Shown piece by piece: positions 44,757 through 55,056 of a DNA stretch of 64,000 bases; positions within the stretch are counted from its first letter, which is position 1; each line of letters begins with the position of its first letter. Both the position numbers and the translations under genes were made by a program. The DNA comes from AP-15 sp963774345. GTDB taxonomy: Bacteria > Pseudomonadota > Alphaproteobacteria > ATCC43930 > CGMCC-115725. The notes under the pieces are model-generated. The model was not told the origin of the DNA and did no database searches. It saw nothing but the letters and a program-made list of their open reading frames with translations. Location: the NCBI GenBank assembly GCA_963774345.1, contig CAVZFB010000028.1, positions 248,001 to 312,000 of the forward strand, read 5' to 3'.

Positions 44757-44925
44757 CTGCCTCGGGCGTCCGAGCCAAGGAGATGGCCAGGGAGAAAGTC
44801 AGCGTTCGAACCTCGATGCTCTCGCGCTCCGTCCCGATGTTCTCCATCCGCGCTCCACCCGCTCATCACTCTGTCCAAACCCTCCACGATGGCGGACAAT
44901 TGGTCGAACAAGCAGGAAGACGGCC

Positions 44926-45754
44926 ATGCCAGTCATCGACGTTCAGGTTCATCCCTTCGATCGAAATCATCCCGGCCGGCCGTGGGCCAGTCCCTCGCAC
45001 GGACTCGACTCCGCCACAGGCGAAGAGATGGTCGCTGCGATGAACAGTGTCAGCGTCGACGGTGCGATCATGGTCTCGTCGTTCAGCGCCTATGAATACG
45101 ACCCGAGCTACGCGCTCGAAGTTTACAACACCTATCCGGATAAGTTTCGGGTTGTGACGCCGGTCGACGCAACCAATCCAGCGATTGACGATGTGGTGGC
45201 GAAATGGGCGACGACGCCAGGCGCGCGCGGCATTCGCATACGAATGCGCGACGGCCTGCCGATGGACGCGGACCATCCCGGTTTGAACCGCGCTTTCGCT
45301 GCCGCCGCCAAACATGGTTTGCCGGTCAATTTGCTATGCTGGGGCATCCTGGATAAAGGGCTGCCGCACATCCAGCGACACCGCGATACGGTCATCGTTA
45401 TCGACCATCTCGGCCTGCTACAGCCTGCTCGTCCGCCGGTCCCAGCCGACGTTTGGGCCGATCTTCCCAAGTTGCTCGCCTTGGCTCAATACGAGAACGT
45501 CAGGGTGAAGATCAGCGGTGCCTGCACGATGTCGCACCAACCGTTCCCATACGACGATATCTGGGAACCCGGTACTGCGGGTCATCGATGCGTTCGGGCT
45601 GGATCGTTGCATGTGGGGCACCGACTGGACGCGGACGATCGGCATGCTGACCTATGAGCAGGGCGTCACGCCGTTCCGCGACACCAAGCACCTGTCCGAG
45701 AACGACAAGGCAGTGCTGATGGGAGGAACGTTGCAGAAAGTCTACAAGTGGTAG
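44926..45754 (+). pseudogene. Amidohydrolase (Amidohydro_2 type), single frameshift
   Basis: A metal-dependent hydrolase of about 275 residues. The N-terminal IDVQVHPFDRNHPGRP holds the HxH-type site. VTPVDATNPAIDDVV and VIDHLGLLQPARPPV follow, with NVRVKISGACTMSHQPFPYD. At about 45573 the frame changes: DIWEP then continues as VLRVIDAFGLDRCMWGTDWT, with the catalytic Asp region WGTDWTR, to the stop at 45754. Removing one C from CCC gives a full-length protein. It is related in family, not closely, to the amidohydrolase at 2552. If the indel is an assembly error this is an intact gene. Confidence 0.8.
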
Positions 45755-45970
45755 CGCGACCGTACCGATTCGGCCGCGCCACAATCTGACGGAATAGCTC
45801 AGGAACCAGCCGTGGCATTGCCGATATGTTTTGTCGAGATCAACGATCAGCAGCGCCGTGGCTGCTTCTGGCGCTCTTTCGCGGTGCAAGGAAGAACGCC
45901 AATCCACGTGGGCTTGTCGTCAGCAGTTATTGCTTTATCGCTTTAGCTTGGCCACAAACGGACGCCATTC

Positions 45971-46924
45971 ATGAGCACAATCGAACTTGTCGATCCCGAA
46001 TTGCGCGAGGCGCTCGCGCAGTGGACACTGCCGCCGCTGACCGCCGCATCCTTGACGCGGCGCCGCGCCGCTGCGCTCGAGCTGATAGGCGCCGTTCCGA
46101 AACCGGACCTGCCCGATCTCGCCACCGACGAGATCCATGTCGAGAGCGCATTTGGCGCAAAGCCAATCCGCGTGCTGACCTATCGCCCCGTCACGTCCAA
46201 CGCCCCACTGCCCGTCATCGTACACATCCATGGCGGCGGCTTCGTGATGGGTGCGCCGGAAATGAAGGATGTGGAAAATAGGCTCTTCGCGTCAGAGTTG
46301 AGATGCGCGATCTATTCCTTGGATCATCGCCTCGCGCCGGAATCGCCGCACCCGGCGCCAGTGGAGGACATCTACTCGGTCTTCGTATGGCTGCACGCGA
46401 ATGCAGGCCGGCTCGGGCTTGATCCCGCCCGCATCGGCATCAAGGGCGAAAGCGGCGGCGGCGGTTTCGCGGCGGGCGCCGCACTTTACGCTCGCGACCG
46501 GCAGGGACCAAAATTCGCCTTTCAGCACCTGATTTATCCGATGATCGACGACCGCACGGCGGTGCGCAAGGACCTGCATCCTTACGTCGGTGAGTTCGTC
46601 TGGACGCAAGAGAACAACTATTTCGGCTGGCGTTCGCTGCTCGGCGAGGAGCCGGGCTCGGCCGACGTCTCGCCTTATGCGGCGGCGGCACGAGCAGCGG
46701 ATGTGTCGGGCTTGCCTCCAACCTACATTTCGGTCGGCGGTCTTGATCTCTTCCTCGAAGAAAACATGACCTATGCGGATCGGTTGAGCCGTGCCGGGGT
46801 GCCGGTCGAGCTTCATATGTATCCGCGGGCATATCACGGCTTCTATCGGGCAACGAATGCCCGCGTGACCAAGCAGGCCGAGCACGACAATCGCCAGGCG
46901 CTGCGACGCTTCCTAGACGGATAG
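45971..46924 (+). CDS. Alpha/beta hydrolase, hormone-sensitive lipase-like esterase
   Basis: A 317-residue carboxylesterase. The oxyanion motif HIHGGGFVMG, the nucleophile Ser in GIKGESGGGGFAAG, the acid Asp in SVGGLDLFLEE and the His in PRAYHGFYRA are all in place and in the normal order. YSLDHRLAPESPHPAPVED is typical of the HSL family (family IV). No signal peptide is visible, so it probably acts inside the cell on short-chain esters or lactones. The ATG at 45971 has a weak ribosome site. It stands between the amidohydrolase and a long gap. Confidence 0.87.
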   Translation: MSTIELVDPELREALAQWTLPPLTAASLTRRRAAALELIGAVPKPDLPDLATDEIHVESAFGAKPIRVLTYRPVTSNAPLPVIVHIHGGGFVMGAPEMKDVENRLFASELRCAIYSLDHRLAPESPHPAPVEDIYSVFVWLHANAGRLGLDPARIGIKGESGGGGFAAGAALYARDRQGPKFAFQHLIYPMIDDRTAVRKDLHPYVGEFVWTQENNYFGWRSLLGEEPGSADVSPYAAAARAADVSGLPPTYISVGGLDLFLEENMTYADRLSRAGVPVELHMYPRAYHGFYRATNARVTKQAEHDNRQALRRFLDG

Positions 46925-47261
46925 GACCCTGCACCGGGCTCTGTCAGCTTTCGCGCCCTCAGCCTCAGCGGGCAAATCGAGGGTGGTGACCTGGGACCAC
47001 CTACCGCGACGCAGCGCACTCTATTCGTCACCCTGCAGAGGTCTGCTACCGGCACATGTTAACGTTTGGGCCGGAAGGACCGAGCGACGGGTTTGACCGC
47101 GAAACCCGTCTGCTCGCTCACTCAGTTAATAAGATCAATCCCCCGTGCATTAACGCGCGTCCGGGTCGAAACGGTCCAAATGGGGACTTACCCTGCCGGC
47201 GACGGCGAGCACGCGCCAGGCCGTCAGGGCGTACAGCCGTACAGCGGCAGAACCGCCGGAA
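46925..47261. other. Non-coding gap
   Basis: Only short overlapping frames with no motif or ribosome site. Confidence 0.4.
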
Positions 47262-47516
47262 TTACATGTACGCCGCCCTAACTTGAGCCTGGACGATCTC
47301 CTCCGCTTTGTCATCGCGCCGCTGCACGTCACGCTCGGCGGCCTCATAGGCTGCCTGCGCCGCTTCTAAGGCGGCTCGTGTACGCTTTATCTGCTGTTGC
47401 CGGCCGCGAAGGTTGGCCGTCTCGTATTCATGCTGTCGTGCTCGAAGAGCCTCGGCGGCCTCGCGCTTCTTTTGATCCACGGGCTGAGCTTTCTCAATGG
47501 CGGTCGGATCGCTCAT
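47262..47516 (-). CDS. Small coiled-coil protein of unknown function
   Basis: An 84-residue frame starting MSDPTAIEKAQPVDQKKREA and continuing through a long charged helix (RARQHEYETANLRGRQQQIK, AALEAAQAAYEAAERDVQRR). The heptad-like pattern of Ala, Leu, Glu, Lys and Arg suggests a coiled coil. The reading frame is open much further upstream, but that part looks non-coding, and the ATG at 47516 has a weak ribosome site. It could be a cytoplasmic stress-type or structural mini-protein, or a chance frame. Confidence 0.35.
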   Translation of the reverse strand: MSDPTAIEKAQPVDQKKREAAEALRARQHEYETANLRGRQQQIKRTRAALEAAQAAYEAAERDVQRRDDKAEEIVQAQVRAAYM

Positions 47517-48064
47517 ACCCGTCGAGATGGAACGTGGCGCTGTCAATGCAAGGGTGCAAAGAGAGCGGGGCGGAGAGCTCAGATCGATGCCAGTATTCTT
47601 CTTCACGTCCGGCGGGGTAGCCTCGTTGCGCCGCCCGCTGGCGTATATATTTGCATAGCAAGGCCCTCTCGCACTGCGCACCGGTCGTCTGCTTGCCGTT
47701 GCTCGGTGATCAGCCGGAGATTGCCGCCCGCGCGGTCTTCCGCGGCGCCCGGCTACGCCTGCCGGCATTCGGCCCGGCCTGGAACGGTTCACGAACAACC
47801 GCTGATCGCGCGAGCGGTGATCAGCTTGCGGGCTTTCCCAGGGCGCCTTCATAGGTGACCCCGAGCGTCATCTTGTCGGGATGCCCGGCGCGCTGATGGC
47901 GAGCGACACCCACCCGGTCGTCTCCCCCGGATTGGTCGTGCCCTGAGCCCGGACTGCCCACTGATCCAACTCCGGCAAACGGCGTCGGCACATCGAAGGA
48001 TTGTCGAGACGGCGCGCGTGGCGCAACGTTCGGCCACCCCAATGAATTTCATCGAGCAGGCTAG
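47517..48064. other. Long gap without a supported gene
   Basis: Frames on both strands are short or arginine-rich shadows. No terminator, tRNA or repeat was recognised. It precedes the ThDP enzyme and should contain its promoter. Confidence 0.4.
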
Positions 48065-49741
48065 ATGACATCCCCTTCAATGCCGAACACGATCAGCGGC
48101 CGCAGCGCGTTTATCGAATTACTGCAATCCGAGGGCGTCACCCACCTCTTCGGCAATCCGGGAACCACCGAGCTGCCGATTATGCATGCGCTCGCCGATT
48201 ATCCTGATATGCGCTACGTACTCGGCCTCCAGGAGGCGATCGTCGTCGCCATGGCCGACGGCTATGCCCGTGCCTCCGGCGAGCTGGTTGCGTGCAATGT
48301 GCATGTCGCGCCGGGTCTCGGCAATGCGATGGGCTCGCTGTTCACGGCGTTCAATTCCGGCACGCCGCTCATCATCACCGCAGGGCAACAGGAGCAGGGA
48401 CACGGGCTGACGGAGCCGCTGCTCTACGCCCCGCTAGTGCCGATCGCGACGCCGGTGGTGAAATGGGCGACCGAGGTAACGCGGCTGGAGGACCTGCCCC
48501 GCATCGTGCACCGGGCCGCAAAGATCGCAACGACGCCGCCGACTGGCCCCGTGTTCATCTCCCTGCCGGGAGACATTCTCAATGCGTTCGGCGCAATCGA
48601 TCTCGGGCAGGCGACGCGGGTCGATATCCGCGTGCGGCCATCCGACGAAAGTCTGCGCGCGCTTGCCGAGCGGCTGCTGCGCGCGGAGCGGCCGGTCATC
48701 ATCGCCGGCCATGAGATCATCCGGAGCGACGCCTTAGCCGAGGCCGCGCGCTTCGCCGAGGTGCTGGGCTGCCCGGTCTATGACCAGACGGTGCTGCAAG
48801 GGGCGCATTTCCCGACCCACCATCCGACCTATCTCGGCCCTCTGTCGCGCGACCAGAAAACCGTGCGCGCTCGATTGGAGCCGTATGACACGGCAATCAG
48901 CCTCGGTTCGGATTTCCTGCGCATGTCGGTGTACAGCGAGGTCGAGCCGCTCCCGCCGCATATGGCGGTCATCCAGATCGGACTGAACGACTGGGAGATG
49001 GGCAAGACCTATCCGGCCGAAATAGCCATCCGCTCCGACGTCAAAGAGACATTGCGCGTGCTGACGCCGCTCGTCGCCGAACTCGGTGGCGCGAAGCTGC
49101 GCCAGCGCGCCGCGGAGGCGCTCGGCGCCCTTTCCGGACGCAACTGGACCGCCAGTCGCAAAACACGCGCCGAGGCTGCGATGGCCAAAGCATCATCGCG
49201 CCGGATGGATTCCGAATGGCTGATGCTGACAATCACGGATCTGCTGCCGCAAGATGCCATCATCGTTGACGAGGCTCTGACGACGGCAGCAAGCCTCCCC
49301 GCCTACATGCATGTGCGCGATCGACATGCCTATTTCGGCAATGTCAGCGGCGGTATCGGCTGGGGCATCGCTGCTGCGGTGGGCATCCAGCTCGCGCAAC
49401 CGGAGCGCAAGGTCGTGGCCCTGCTCGGCGACGGCAGCGCCATGTATTCGATCCAGGCGCTATGGACCGCCGCTCACCAGAAATTGCCGATGACGTTCGT
49501 GATCTTCAACAATGGCGGCTACCGCATCATCAAACAGCGCCTGAAGCTGTTCCACAGCACCGACCGCTTTATCGGGATGGATTTCGTCAACCCGCCCATC
49601 GAGTTCGCCGCGCTCGCGCGCAGCCTCGGCATGCAGGCCTGTCGCGTCGAAACCCCAGATAGTTTTAAAACCGCTTACGGCAACGCTCTTGCGGCGCGCG
49701 AGCCGATACTGCTCGAAGTTGTCGTTGATGGAAGCGTTTAG
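48065..49741 (+). CDS. Thiamine-diphosphate enzyme, benzoylformate decarboxylase-like
   Basis: A 558-residue ThDP-dependent decarboxylase or lyase. The catalytic Glu is in LGLQEAIVVAMADGYARASG. The substrate His region NVHVAPGLGNAMGSLF resembles benzoylformate decarboxylase. The ThDP/magnesium motif runs LLGDGSAMYSIQALWTAA to FVIFNNGGY. The N-terminal FGNPGTTELPIMHAL has Thr where benzoylformate decarboxylase has its active-site Ser, so the substrate may be another 2-oxo acid. Start at ATG 48065 or 48080. Its position in a catabolic block with an SDR and an LLM oxidoreductase suggests aromatic 2-oxo-acid or acyloin metabolism, which is inference. Confidence 0.86.
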   Translation: MTSPSMPNTISGRSAFIELLQSEGVTHLFGNPGTTELPIMHALADYPDMRYVLGLQEAIVVAMADGYARASGELVACNVHVAPGLGNAMGSLFTAFNSGTPLIITAGQQEQGHGLTEPLLYAPLVPIATPVVKWATEVTRLEDLPRIVHRAAKIATTPPTGPVFISLPGDILNAFGAIDLGQATRVDIRVRPSDESLRALAERLLRAERPVIIAGHEIIRSDALAEAARFAEVLGCPVYDQTVLQGAHFPTHHPTYLGPLSRDQKTVRARLEPYDTAISLGSDFLRMSVYSEVEPLPPHMAVIQIGLNDWEMGKTYPAEIAIRSDVKETLRVLTPLVAELGGAKLRQRAAEALGALSGRNWTASRKTRAEAAMAKASSRRMDSEWLMLTITDLLPQDAIIVDEALTTAASLPAYMHVRDRHAYFGNVSGGIGWGIAAAVGIQLAQPERKVVALLGDGSAMYSIQALWTAAHQKLPMTFVIFNNGGYRIIKQRLKLFHSTDRFIGMDFVNPPIEFAALARSLGMQACRVETPDSFKTAYGNALAAREPILLEVVVDGSV

Positions 49742-49942
49742 CCTATCTGCATGCTCTGTCGGTGCAGACGCGCGGCGGCGGGCTGGAGCATCGGCTGTAT
49801 GACGGGTGCAGCTTGTCAGCGTGTCGGCTTTCGGCGCCGAGCTTCCGATAAGCCTATGTCTGGCGGGTGGCTCAAGTTGCCCGTTGCGGTCCTTGCTCAG
49901 TACGAAGAGCGGCGGGCGATCGCAAATAAGCGTCGCGCTCCG

Positions 49943-50917
49943 TCACCTCAATCCAGCAACCTGCGCGTAGGCTCTCAGCTCCCGCTCCACATCGAAACCG
50001 CTGGTCCCGAAGATGATGCCGGTGGCGCCGCGGGCCTCGAGCTGGGCGAGACGTTCACGCAACTCCTCGCGGGTGCCTGTGAAGGTCATCTGTTTGGCGG
50101 CGGATACGTCGACGAGCGGGTCATGACCGTTCGAAACGTCGAGATTATGACCGCGGTGAACAGAGAGGTGGCGGACGTTTTCGTCCACACGTTCCACGCT
50201 GGCGAGCCACGCTTTGCCGTTCGGCAGCGCTTTCACGCTCTCCGGATCGGTCGTGTACCTGTGGTGATAGGCGAGCGCGATGAGCGGTTTGACGGCGGTC
50301 GAGGCGCGCGGCGAGGTGACCTCCTCGCCGTCATCGAGGACCGTGCCGCCGGTCGACACGAGGCAAGTCTCGAAACCTTCGGCCGGCCCGGCGAGCGAAA
50401 TCAGGCCGTCGGTAATCTCTTTGGCGAGCGCGCGGGCCTTGGGTCCTTGGCCTGCCATGTAGACTGGCACGTTAATCGGCCGGTCGGGCAGCCAGCCGTG
50501 GGACGCGAGAATCTGGGCGAGACCGCCATCGATCTCGGCAACATCGCCGCGCAGCAATGCCCTGACCTGCGCGATATGCGTGCGCATGCTCGCGAGGCTC
50601 AAGGGCTTCTTGCCCATCCCCGCACGGCCGGTAAAGCCGGTGCCGAACCCGACCATCAGGCGTCCCGGGGCGATCTGCTCGAGCGTCGCGACGGCCGAGG
50701 CCTGTGCCATCGGGTGGCGATAGCTCGGGATTAGCACGGAGGAACCAAATTTGAGGCGCTTCGTGTTTTCGGCGATGCGCGCGAGAGTGACCCATATATC
50801 GTGACCGAAGGCGGGAACCTCGGGGCACCAGACTGCGCGAAAGCCGAGCTCCTCTGCCAGAATCGCGTATTCGACGGTCCGTGGGCCAGGCGGCAGGCGG
50901 AAGTCATAAGTCAGCAC
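49943..50917 (-). CDS. LLM-class flavin/F420-dependent oxidoreductase
   Basis: A 324-residue luciferase-like barrel protein. LAEELGFRAVWCPEVPAFGH, FGSSVLIPSYRHPMAQASAV and PGRLMVGFGTGFTGRAGMG are typical, as is NVPVYMAGQGPKARALAKEI. It starts with GTG (50917), preceded by TGGAACG. This family includes FMN monooxygenases and F420-dependent dehydrogenases; the cofactor cannot be told by eye. It is intact, unlike the distinct LLM gene split by insertion sequences at 22-25 kb. It converges with the ThDP gene across about 200 bp with no clear terminator. Confidence 0.85.
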   Translation of the reverse strand: MLTYDFRLPPGPRTVEYAILAEELGFRAVWCPEVPAFGHDIWVTLARIAENTKRLKFGSSVLIPSYRHPMAQASAVATLEQIAPGRLMVGFGTGFTGRAGMGKKPLSLASMRTHIAQVRALLRGDVAEIDGGLAQILASHGWLPDRPINVPVYMAGQGPKARALAKEITDGLISLAGPAEGFETCLVSTGGTVLDDGEEVTSPRASTAVKPLIALAYHHRYTTDPESVKALPNGKAWLASVERVDENVRHLSVHRGHNLDVSNGHDPLVDVSAAKQMTFTGTREELRERLAQLEARGATGIIFGTSGFDVERELRAYAQVAGLR

Positions 50918-51265
50918 GGCGCGTTCCAGGAATAAGCGTCTTTAACCGATATTCGCCCGATTCCCGGCGATTTCGGGGACAAGGTCGCCCCTTTGACAGG
51001 TTTGGGCAATTGTAAATCGTATCGGCTTGCCACGCCACCGGCGCCTTTGCGCCGTAAGCGGTCACACGACCGCGCCAACGGGAGAGGCTAAATTCGAACC
51101 AAGTCGGAGCGAGTTTGCCTATCGAAAGGTCCCGAAAGCGGGCGCTCGAGGCTTCCGCAGCCTCTTAAATTCGATACCCAGGCCGGGCCAACAAGGTGGT
51201 GCCCGCCGGGATAGATGCGGCGTATCGTGGATGTACGTTTCGTAAGGCGATGATAGGTGGCGAAC
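50918..51265. other. Divergent intergenic region
   Basis: About 350 bp between divergent LLM and SDR genes. It presumably holds both promoters; no convincing -35/-10 pair or operator was recognised. Confidence 0.4.
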
Positions 51266-52033
51266 ATGGGTAGGCTCGACGGCAAGATTGCAGCGGTGAC
51301 GGGCGGGGCATCGGGGATCGGCGAGGCGACAGTCAGGCGTTTTGTTGCCGAGGGCGCGAGCGTGGCATTCTGCGATCGGGACGGCGAGCGCGGCCAGCGC
51401 GTGGCGGCCGACCTCCAGACCGCCGGCGCCAACGTCGCCTTCACGCACGCTGACGTTGGTACCGAGGCCGCATGCCTCGCCTTCGTCAACGGCGCCGCGC
51501 AGAAGTTCGGGCGCCTCGACATCCTCGTCAACAATGCCGGCATCCGCAAATACGAGAAGGTCGACGAGGCGAGCGTAGCGAGCTGGAACGAGATCCTCAG
51601 CGTCAACCTGATGAGCTACGTCTTCTGTGCCAAGGCGGCGGTTCCGCTGATGCGCGGCAACAAGGGCGGCGCCATCGTTAACGTCGCCTCCGTGCGTTCC
51701 GTCGTCGCAGGCGGCGGCAACCTCCAATACGACACCACCAAGGCCGCGGTCGCGGGCCTGACGCGGGCGCTTGCCGCCGACCACTCTCCGGACGGCATTC
51801 GTGTGAACGCCGTCGGTCCTGGCCCGATCTTCACGCCGTTTCATCAGCGCCGCATCGCAGCGGCCGGCGAGACCGTCGAGCAGTACAACGCCAAGGCCGC
51901 ACAAGGCACCATGCTGAAGCGCCCGGGCAGGGCCGAGGAGGTCGCCGCCGCGATCCTGTTTTTGGCCTCCGACGATGCCTCCTACGTCACCGGCGCCCTG
52001 CTGTTCGTGGACGGGGGTATGACTGCGCTGTGA
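51266..52033 (+). CDS. Short-chain dehydrogenase/reductase
   Basis: A 255-residue classical SDR. Cofactor motif TGGASGIGEATVRRF, then NNAGIRKYEK, catalytic Ser in VASVRSVVAG and the Tyr/Lys pair in LQYDTTKAAVAGLTRAL. The C-terminal YVTGALLFVDGG is complete. A GTG at 51257 would add three residues, but the ATG at 51266, with AGGTGG upstream, is the natural start before MGRLDGK. The Asp at the end of the second strand (AFCDRDGER) favours NAD over NADP. The substrate is unknown. Confidence 0.85.
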   Translation: MGRLDGKIAAVTGGASGIGEATVRRFVAEGASVAFCDRDGERGQRVAADLQTAGANVAFTHADVGTEAACLAFVNGAAQKFGRLDILVNNAGIRKYEKVDEASVASWNEILSVNLMSYVFCAKAAVPLMRGNKGGAIVNVASVRSVVAGGGNLQYDTTKAAVAGLTRALAADHSPDGIRVNAVGPGPIFTPFHQRRIAAAGETVEQYNAKAAQGTMLKRPGRAEEVAAAILFLASDDASYVTGALLFVDGGMTAL

Positions 52034-52258
52034 GGAATATTCAACCGGCGCGCTTGCAGTCCAAGCTCGCCGGTGCGTGTCCCCACCAGCAATGGCCGGA
52101 CCGTTTCCTGTCGTCTATGTTCGCTGTCAAACGGTCGGATGTGCCCGAAAGCGGACACGTAGCTCTGGGTCCGCGAGCGACGCGGCACACGAAATGTTTC
52201 CGGTTAACTTGAACGATGCTCGATCACATTATGCGCCCTGAAGTGGGGAACTGAGGAG

Positions 52259-52931
52259 ATGACCTTGAGCGACAACCCGATCGGGGCTTCCTATCTCTAT
52301 TTGCTGGAGCCCGAGATTCGCTTTCTGGAGGCCGCCGTCGAGCATCTGATCCCCACCGATGAGCTGGGTCCTGGGGCTCGCGATGCTGGTGTGGTGGTCT
52401 ATATCGACCGCGCAATTGGCCGGCACCTGGGGCGTCCACGGCCGTCAATATCGCGGCGGCCCATGGATGGAGGGCACGCCGCAGCAGGGCTACCAATCGC
52501 GCTTCACGCCGCAAGAGGTGTATCGCATCGCGATTCGCGAGATCAACCAGCACTGCAGAGCCGAGTTCGACCGGCCTTTCGCGCAGCTTGCGAGTGACAG
52601 ACAATTGCGCCTGCTCGAGCAGTTGGAGAAGGACGAGATCGCGCTGCCTTCGCTGTCATCGAAATTCTTCTTCGATCTGCTGTGGCGCAACACCGAAGAG
52701 GGGTACTTCGCCGATCCGCTGTACGGCGGCAACCGCGACAAAGTGGGTTGGAAGCTGCTCGGCTTCCCCGGAGTGCCCAGCGGCCAATACCGAGAACTGG
52801 TCACCAGCAGCGAGCCGTACCACGCCGAACCCGTCAGCGTGCTCGACATCCAGACCGGTAAGGTGCCGGTCGATGCCGAAGGCTTTCCGAAGCACGTCAT
52901 CATCACGCCCAACAGCAACAGGGAACGCTGA
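52259..52931 (+). pseudogene. Gluconate 2-dehydrogenase subunit 3-like protein, single frameshift
   Basis: Subunit 3 of membrane-bound gluconate (or other polyol/sugar) dehydrogenases helps export or assemble the GMC flavoprotein. The product begins with ATG 52259, contains LEAAVEHLIPTDELGPGARD and AGVVVYIDR. After one extra G near 52412 it continues LAGTWGVHGRQYRGGPWMEG, SLSSKFFFDLLWRNTEEGYF and GWKLLGFPGVPSGQYRELV, stop 52931. GFPG and the LxxHTxxG-like end are usual. No Tat signal is visible at the N terminus. The GMC gene starts one base after its stop, so the pair forms an operon. Confidence 0.78.
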
Positions 52932-52932
52932 G

Positions 52933-54696
52933 ATGTCGGCCACGAAATTGAAATGCTGTCGATGTCGTCGTCGTGGGCAGTGGCGTGGTCGGCTCGATCA
53001 TGTCCATGGAACTGGCCAGCGCCGGGTTGAGCGTCGTGTGCCTGGAGCGCGGCAAGCAGTTCGATATCGACACCGACTTTCAGAAACCCAACGTGTACGA
53101 CGAACTGAAGTTCGATCGCCACAGCGACATCTTCCAGAACCTGGCGCGCGACACCATTACATTTCGCAACAACAACGCGCAGACGGCGCTGCCGATGCGC
53201 GAGATGGGTGCGTTCAAGCCAGGCGAGATGGTCGGCGGCACGGCGGCACACTGGGGCGGCAATGCGCGCCGCTTTTTGCCGCATGATTTCGAAATGCACT
53301 CGCGCATCAAGGAACGCTATGGCGCAATCGTTCATTCCTGAGGACTGCAATCTGCAGGACTGGGGCGTCACCTGGGACGAGATCGAACCCTACTATGACC
53401 AGTTTGAGGAAATCTTCGGCGTCGGCGGCAAGGCCGGCAACCTGAACGGCGAGATCCAGGCAGGCGGCAATCCTCACGAAGGGCCGCGCTCGCGCGAGTA
53501 TCCAAACCCGCCGACGCGGCGCACGCATGAGGGCGCCCTGTTCGCCGACGCGGTGAGCTCGCTGGGTTACGTGCCGTTCCAGGGCCCAACCGCGGCGATG
53601 ACTGCAGGACTACCGCAACCTGTACCGCGTGCAGATGCTCGAATGCGCGCGCGGCGGCTTCTGCTCGAGCCATGTCTGCGCGCAAGGCGCCAAGGCCAAT
53701 CCCCTCACCGCGGTGCTACCCGCGCTCACCCGGCAGCCCACCTTCGAGTTGCGCCCGCTGTGCAACGTGCTGCGCGTCAACATGGATTCCACCGGCAAGA
53801 AGGCCACCGGCGTCACCTACATCGACGCACGCGGCAACGAGGTCGAGCAGCCGGCCAGCATCGTGGTTCTGGGCGCCTATTGCTTTAGCAACGTGCGGCT
53901 GCTGCTGCTGTCGGGCATCGGCACGCCCTACGATCCGCTCACCGGCAAAGGGGTGGTCGGCCGCAACTACTCCTACCAGCAAGGCGGCTCGGTGCAGGTG
54001 TTCTTCGACGATCGCGAGTTCAATCCGTTCATCGGCGGCGGCCAGGTCAACACGTCGATCGACGAATTCAACGGTGACCTGATCGACCGCGGCCCGCTCG
54101 GCTTTATCGGGGGCGCCTATATGAACACCGCGACGAGCGGCGCGACGCCGATCAAGGGCAAGCGGGTGCCGCCCGGCACGCCGCGTTGGGGGGGCGAATG
54201 GAAGAAAGCCGTAGCCCATTACTACCGCCGAAACATGTCGATCACCATTCACGCATCGTGTCTCAGCTATCGGCACAACTACCTCGATCTGGATCCGACC
54301 TACAAAGACGCTTACGGCCTGCCGCTGCTGCGCATGACGTTCGACTGGAACGACAACGATCTGCGTATGATGAAGTACCTGAACGAGCGCTGCACCGAGA
54401 TCGGCCGGGCGCTCAACGGTTCGCGCCTGGGCGGCACGAACAAGGGCACGCATTTCGGTATCACGGGATACCAGAGCACGCACAACGTCGGGGGCGCCGT
54501 GATGGGCAGCGATCCGTCGACCAGCGTCGTCAACAAATACCTGCAGTCGTGGGACGTCTCGAACCTGTTCGTGGTGGGCGGCAGCGCGTTCCCGCAGAAC
54601 CCCGCGAACGGCCCCACCGCGACGATCGGCATGCTGGCCTGTTGGGCGGCCGATGCGATCAAGGACTACGTTCGCAACCCGGACTCCTTGGCCTGA
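52933..54696 (+). pseudogene. GMC oxidoreductase, gluconate/sugar dehydrogenase flavoprotein type, three frameshifts
   Basis: The pieces read MSATKLK, then AVDVVVVGSGVVGSIMSMEL (FAD motif), EMVGGTAAHWGGNARRFLPH, IPEDCNLQDWGVTWDEIEPY, and, after a third shift near 53610, LECARGGFCSSHVCAQGAKA. The end reads QSTHNVGGAVMGSDPSTSVV and VVGGSAFPQNPANGPTATIG, the GMC C-terminal His/Asn active-site region. Each break is explained by one extra base (in AAA near 52952, AA near 53326, and around 53600). All other family features are complete for about 585 residues. Given the same kind of lesion in the partner subunit, an assembly artefact must be considered. Confidence 0.82.
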
Positions 54697-55056
54697 ACAG
54701 CGACGCGAAACCCTGCGCTGGCCTGGAAACCTCCTCATCGCTATGCGTTTTCCGCATGATAGAGGACGTAACGGGACGAGAGCTCAACTGCGGCAGAGAT
54801 CGCTTGTCCGCTTTCGGCGCGTCTTGCCCGTTGCCGTGTGTCTCGGCGAAGGTCGCTTCACTAAACCGACAACGGCCATTCGCCGTCAGCAACCGGACCG
54901 GCGCCATCATCCATCATCTCGACCGGTGTTTATCAGCCAGTCAATGCCCGCAGTCTACAATTCGAATTCCTGATGTGGTGTAGGCGTCGTCGTCGCCGGG
55001 GGATTGCTCCGCTGATTCTCGCCGCCCCCGGGCCACGCGCCACAGTGGAGAGACGC
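54697..55056. other. Non-coding gap
   Basis: No supported gene. GGAGAGACGC at the right edge is the ribosome site of the aminotransferase. Confidence 0.4.
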
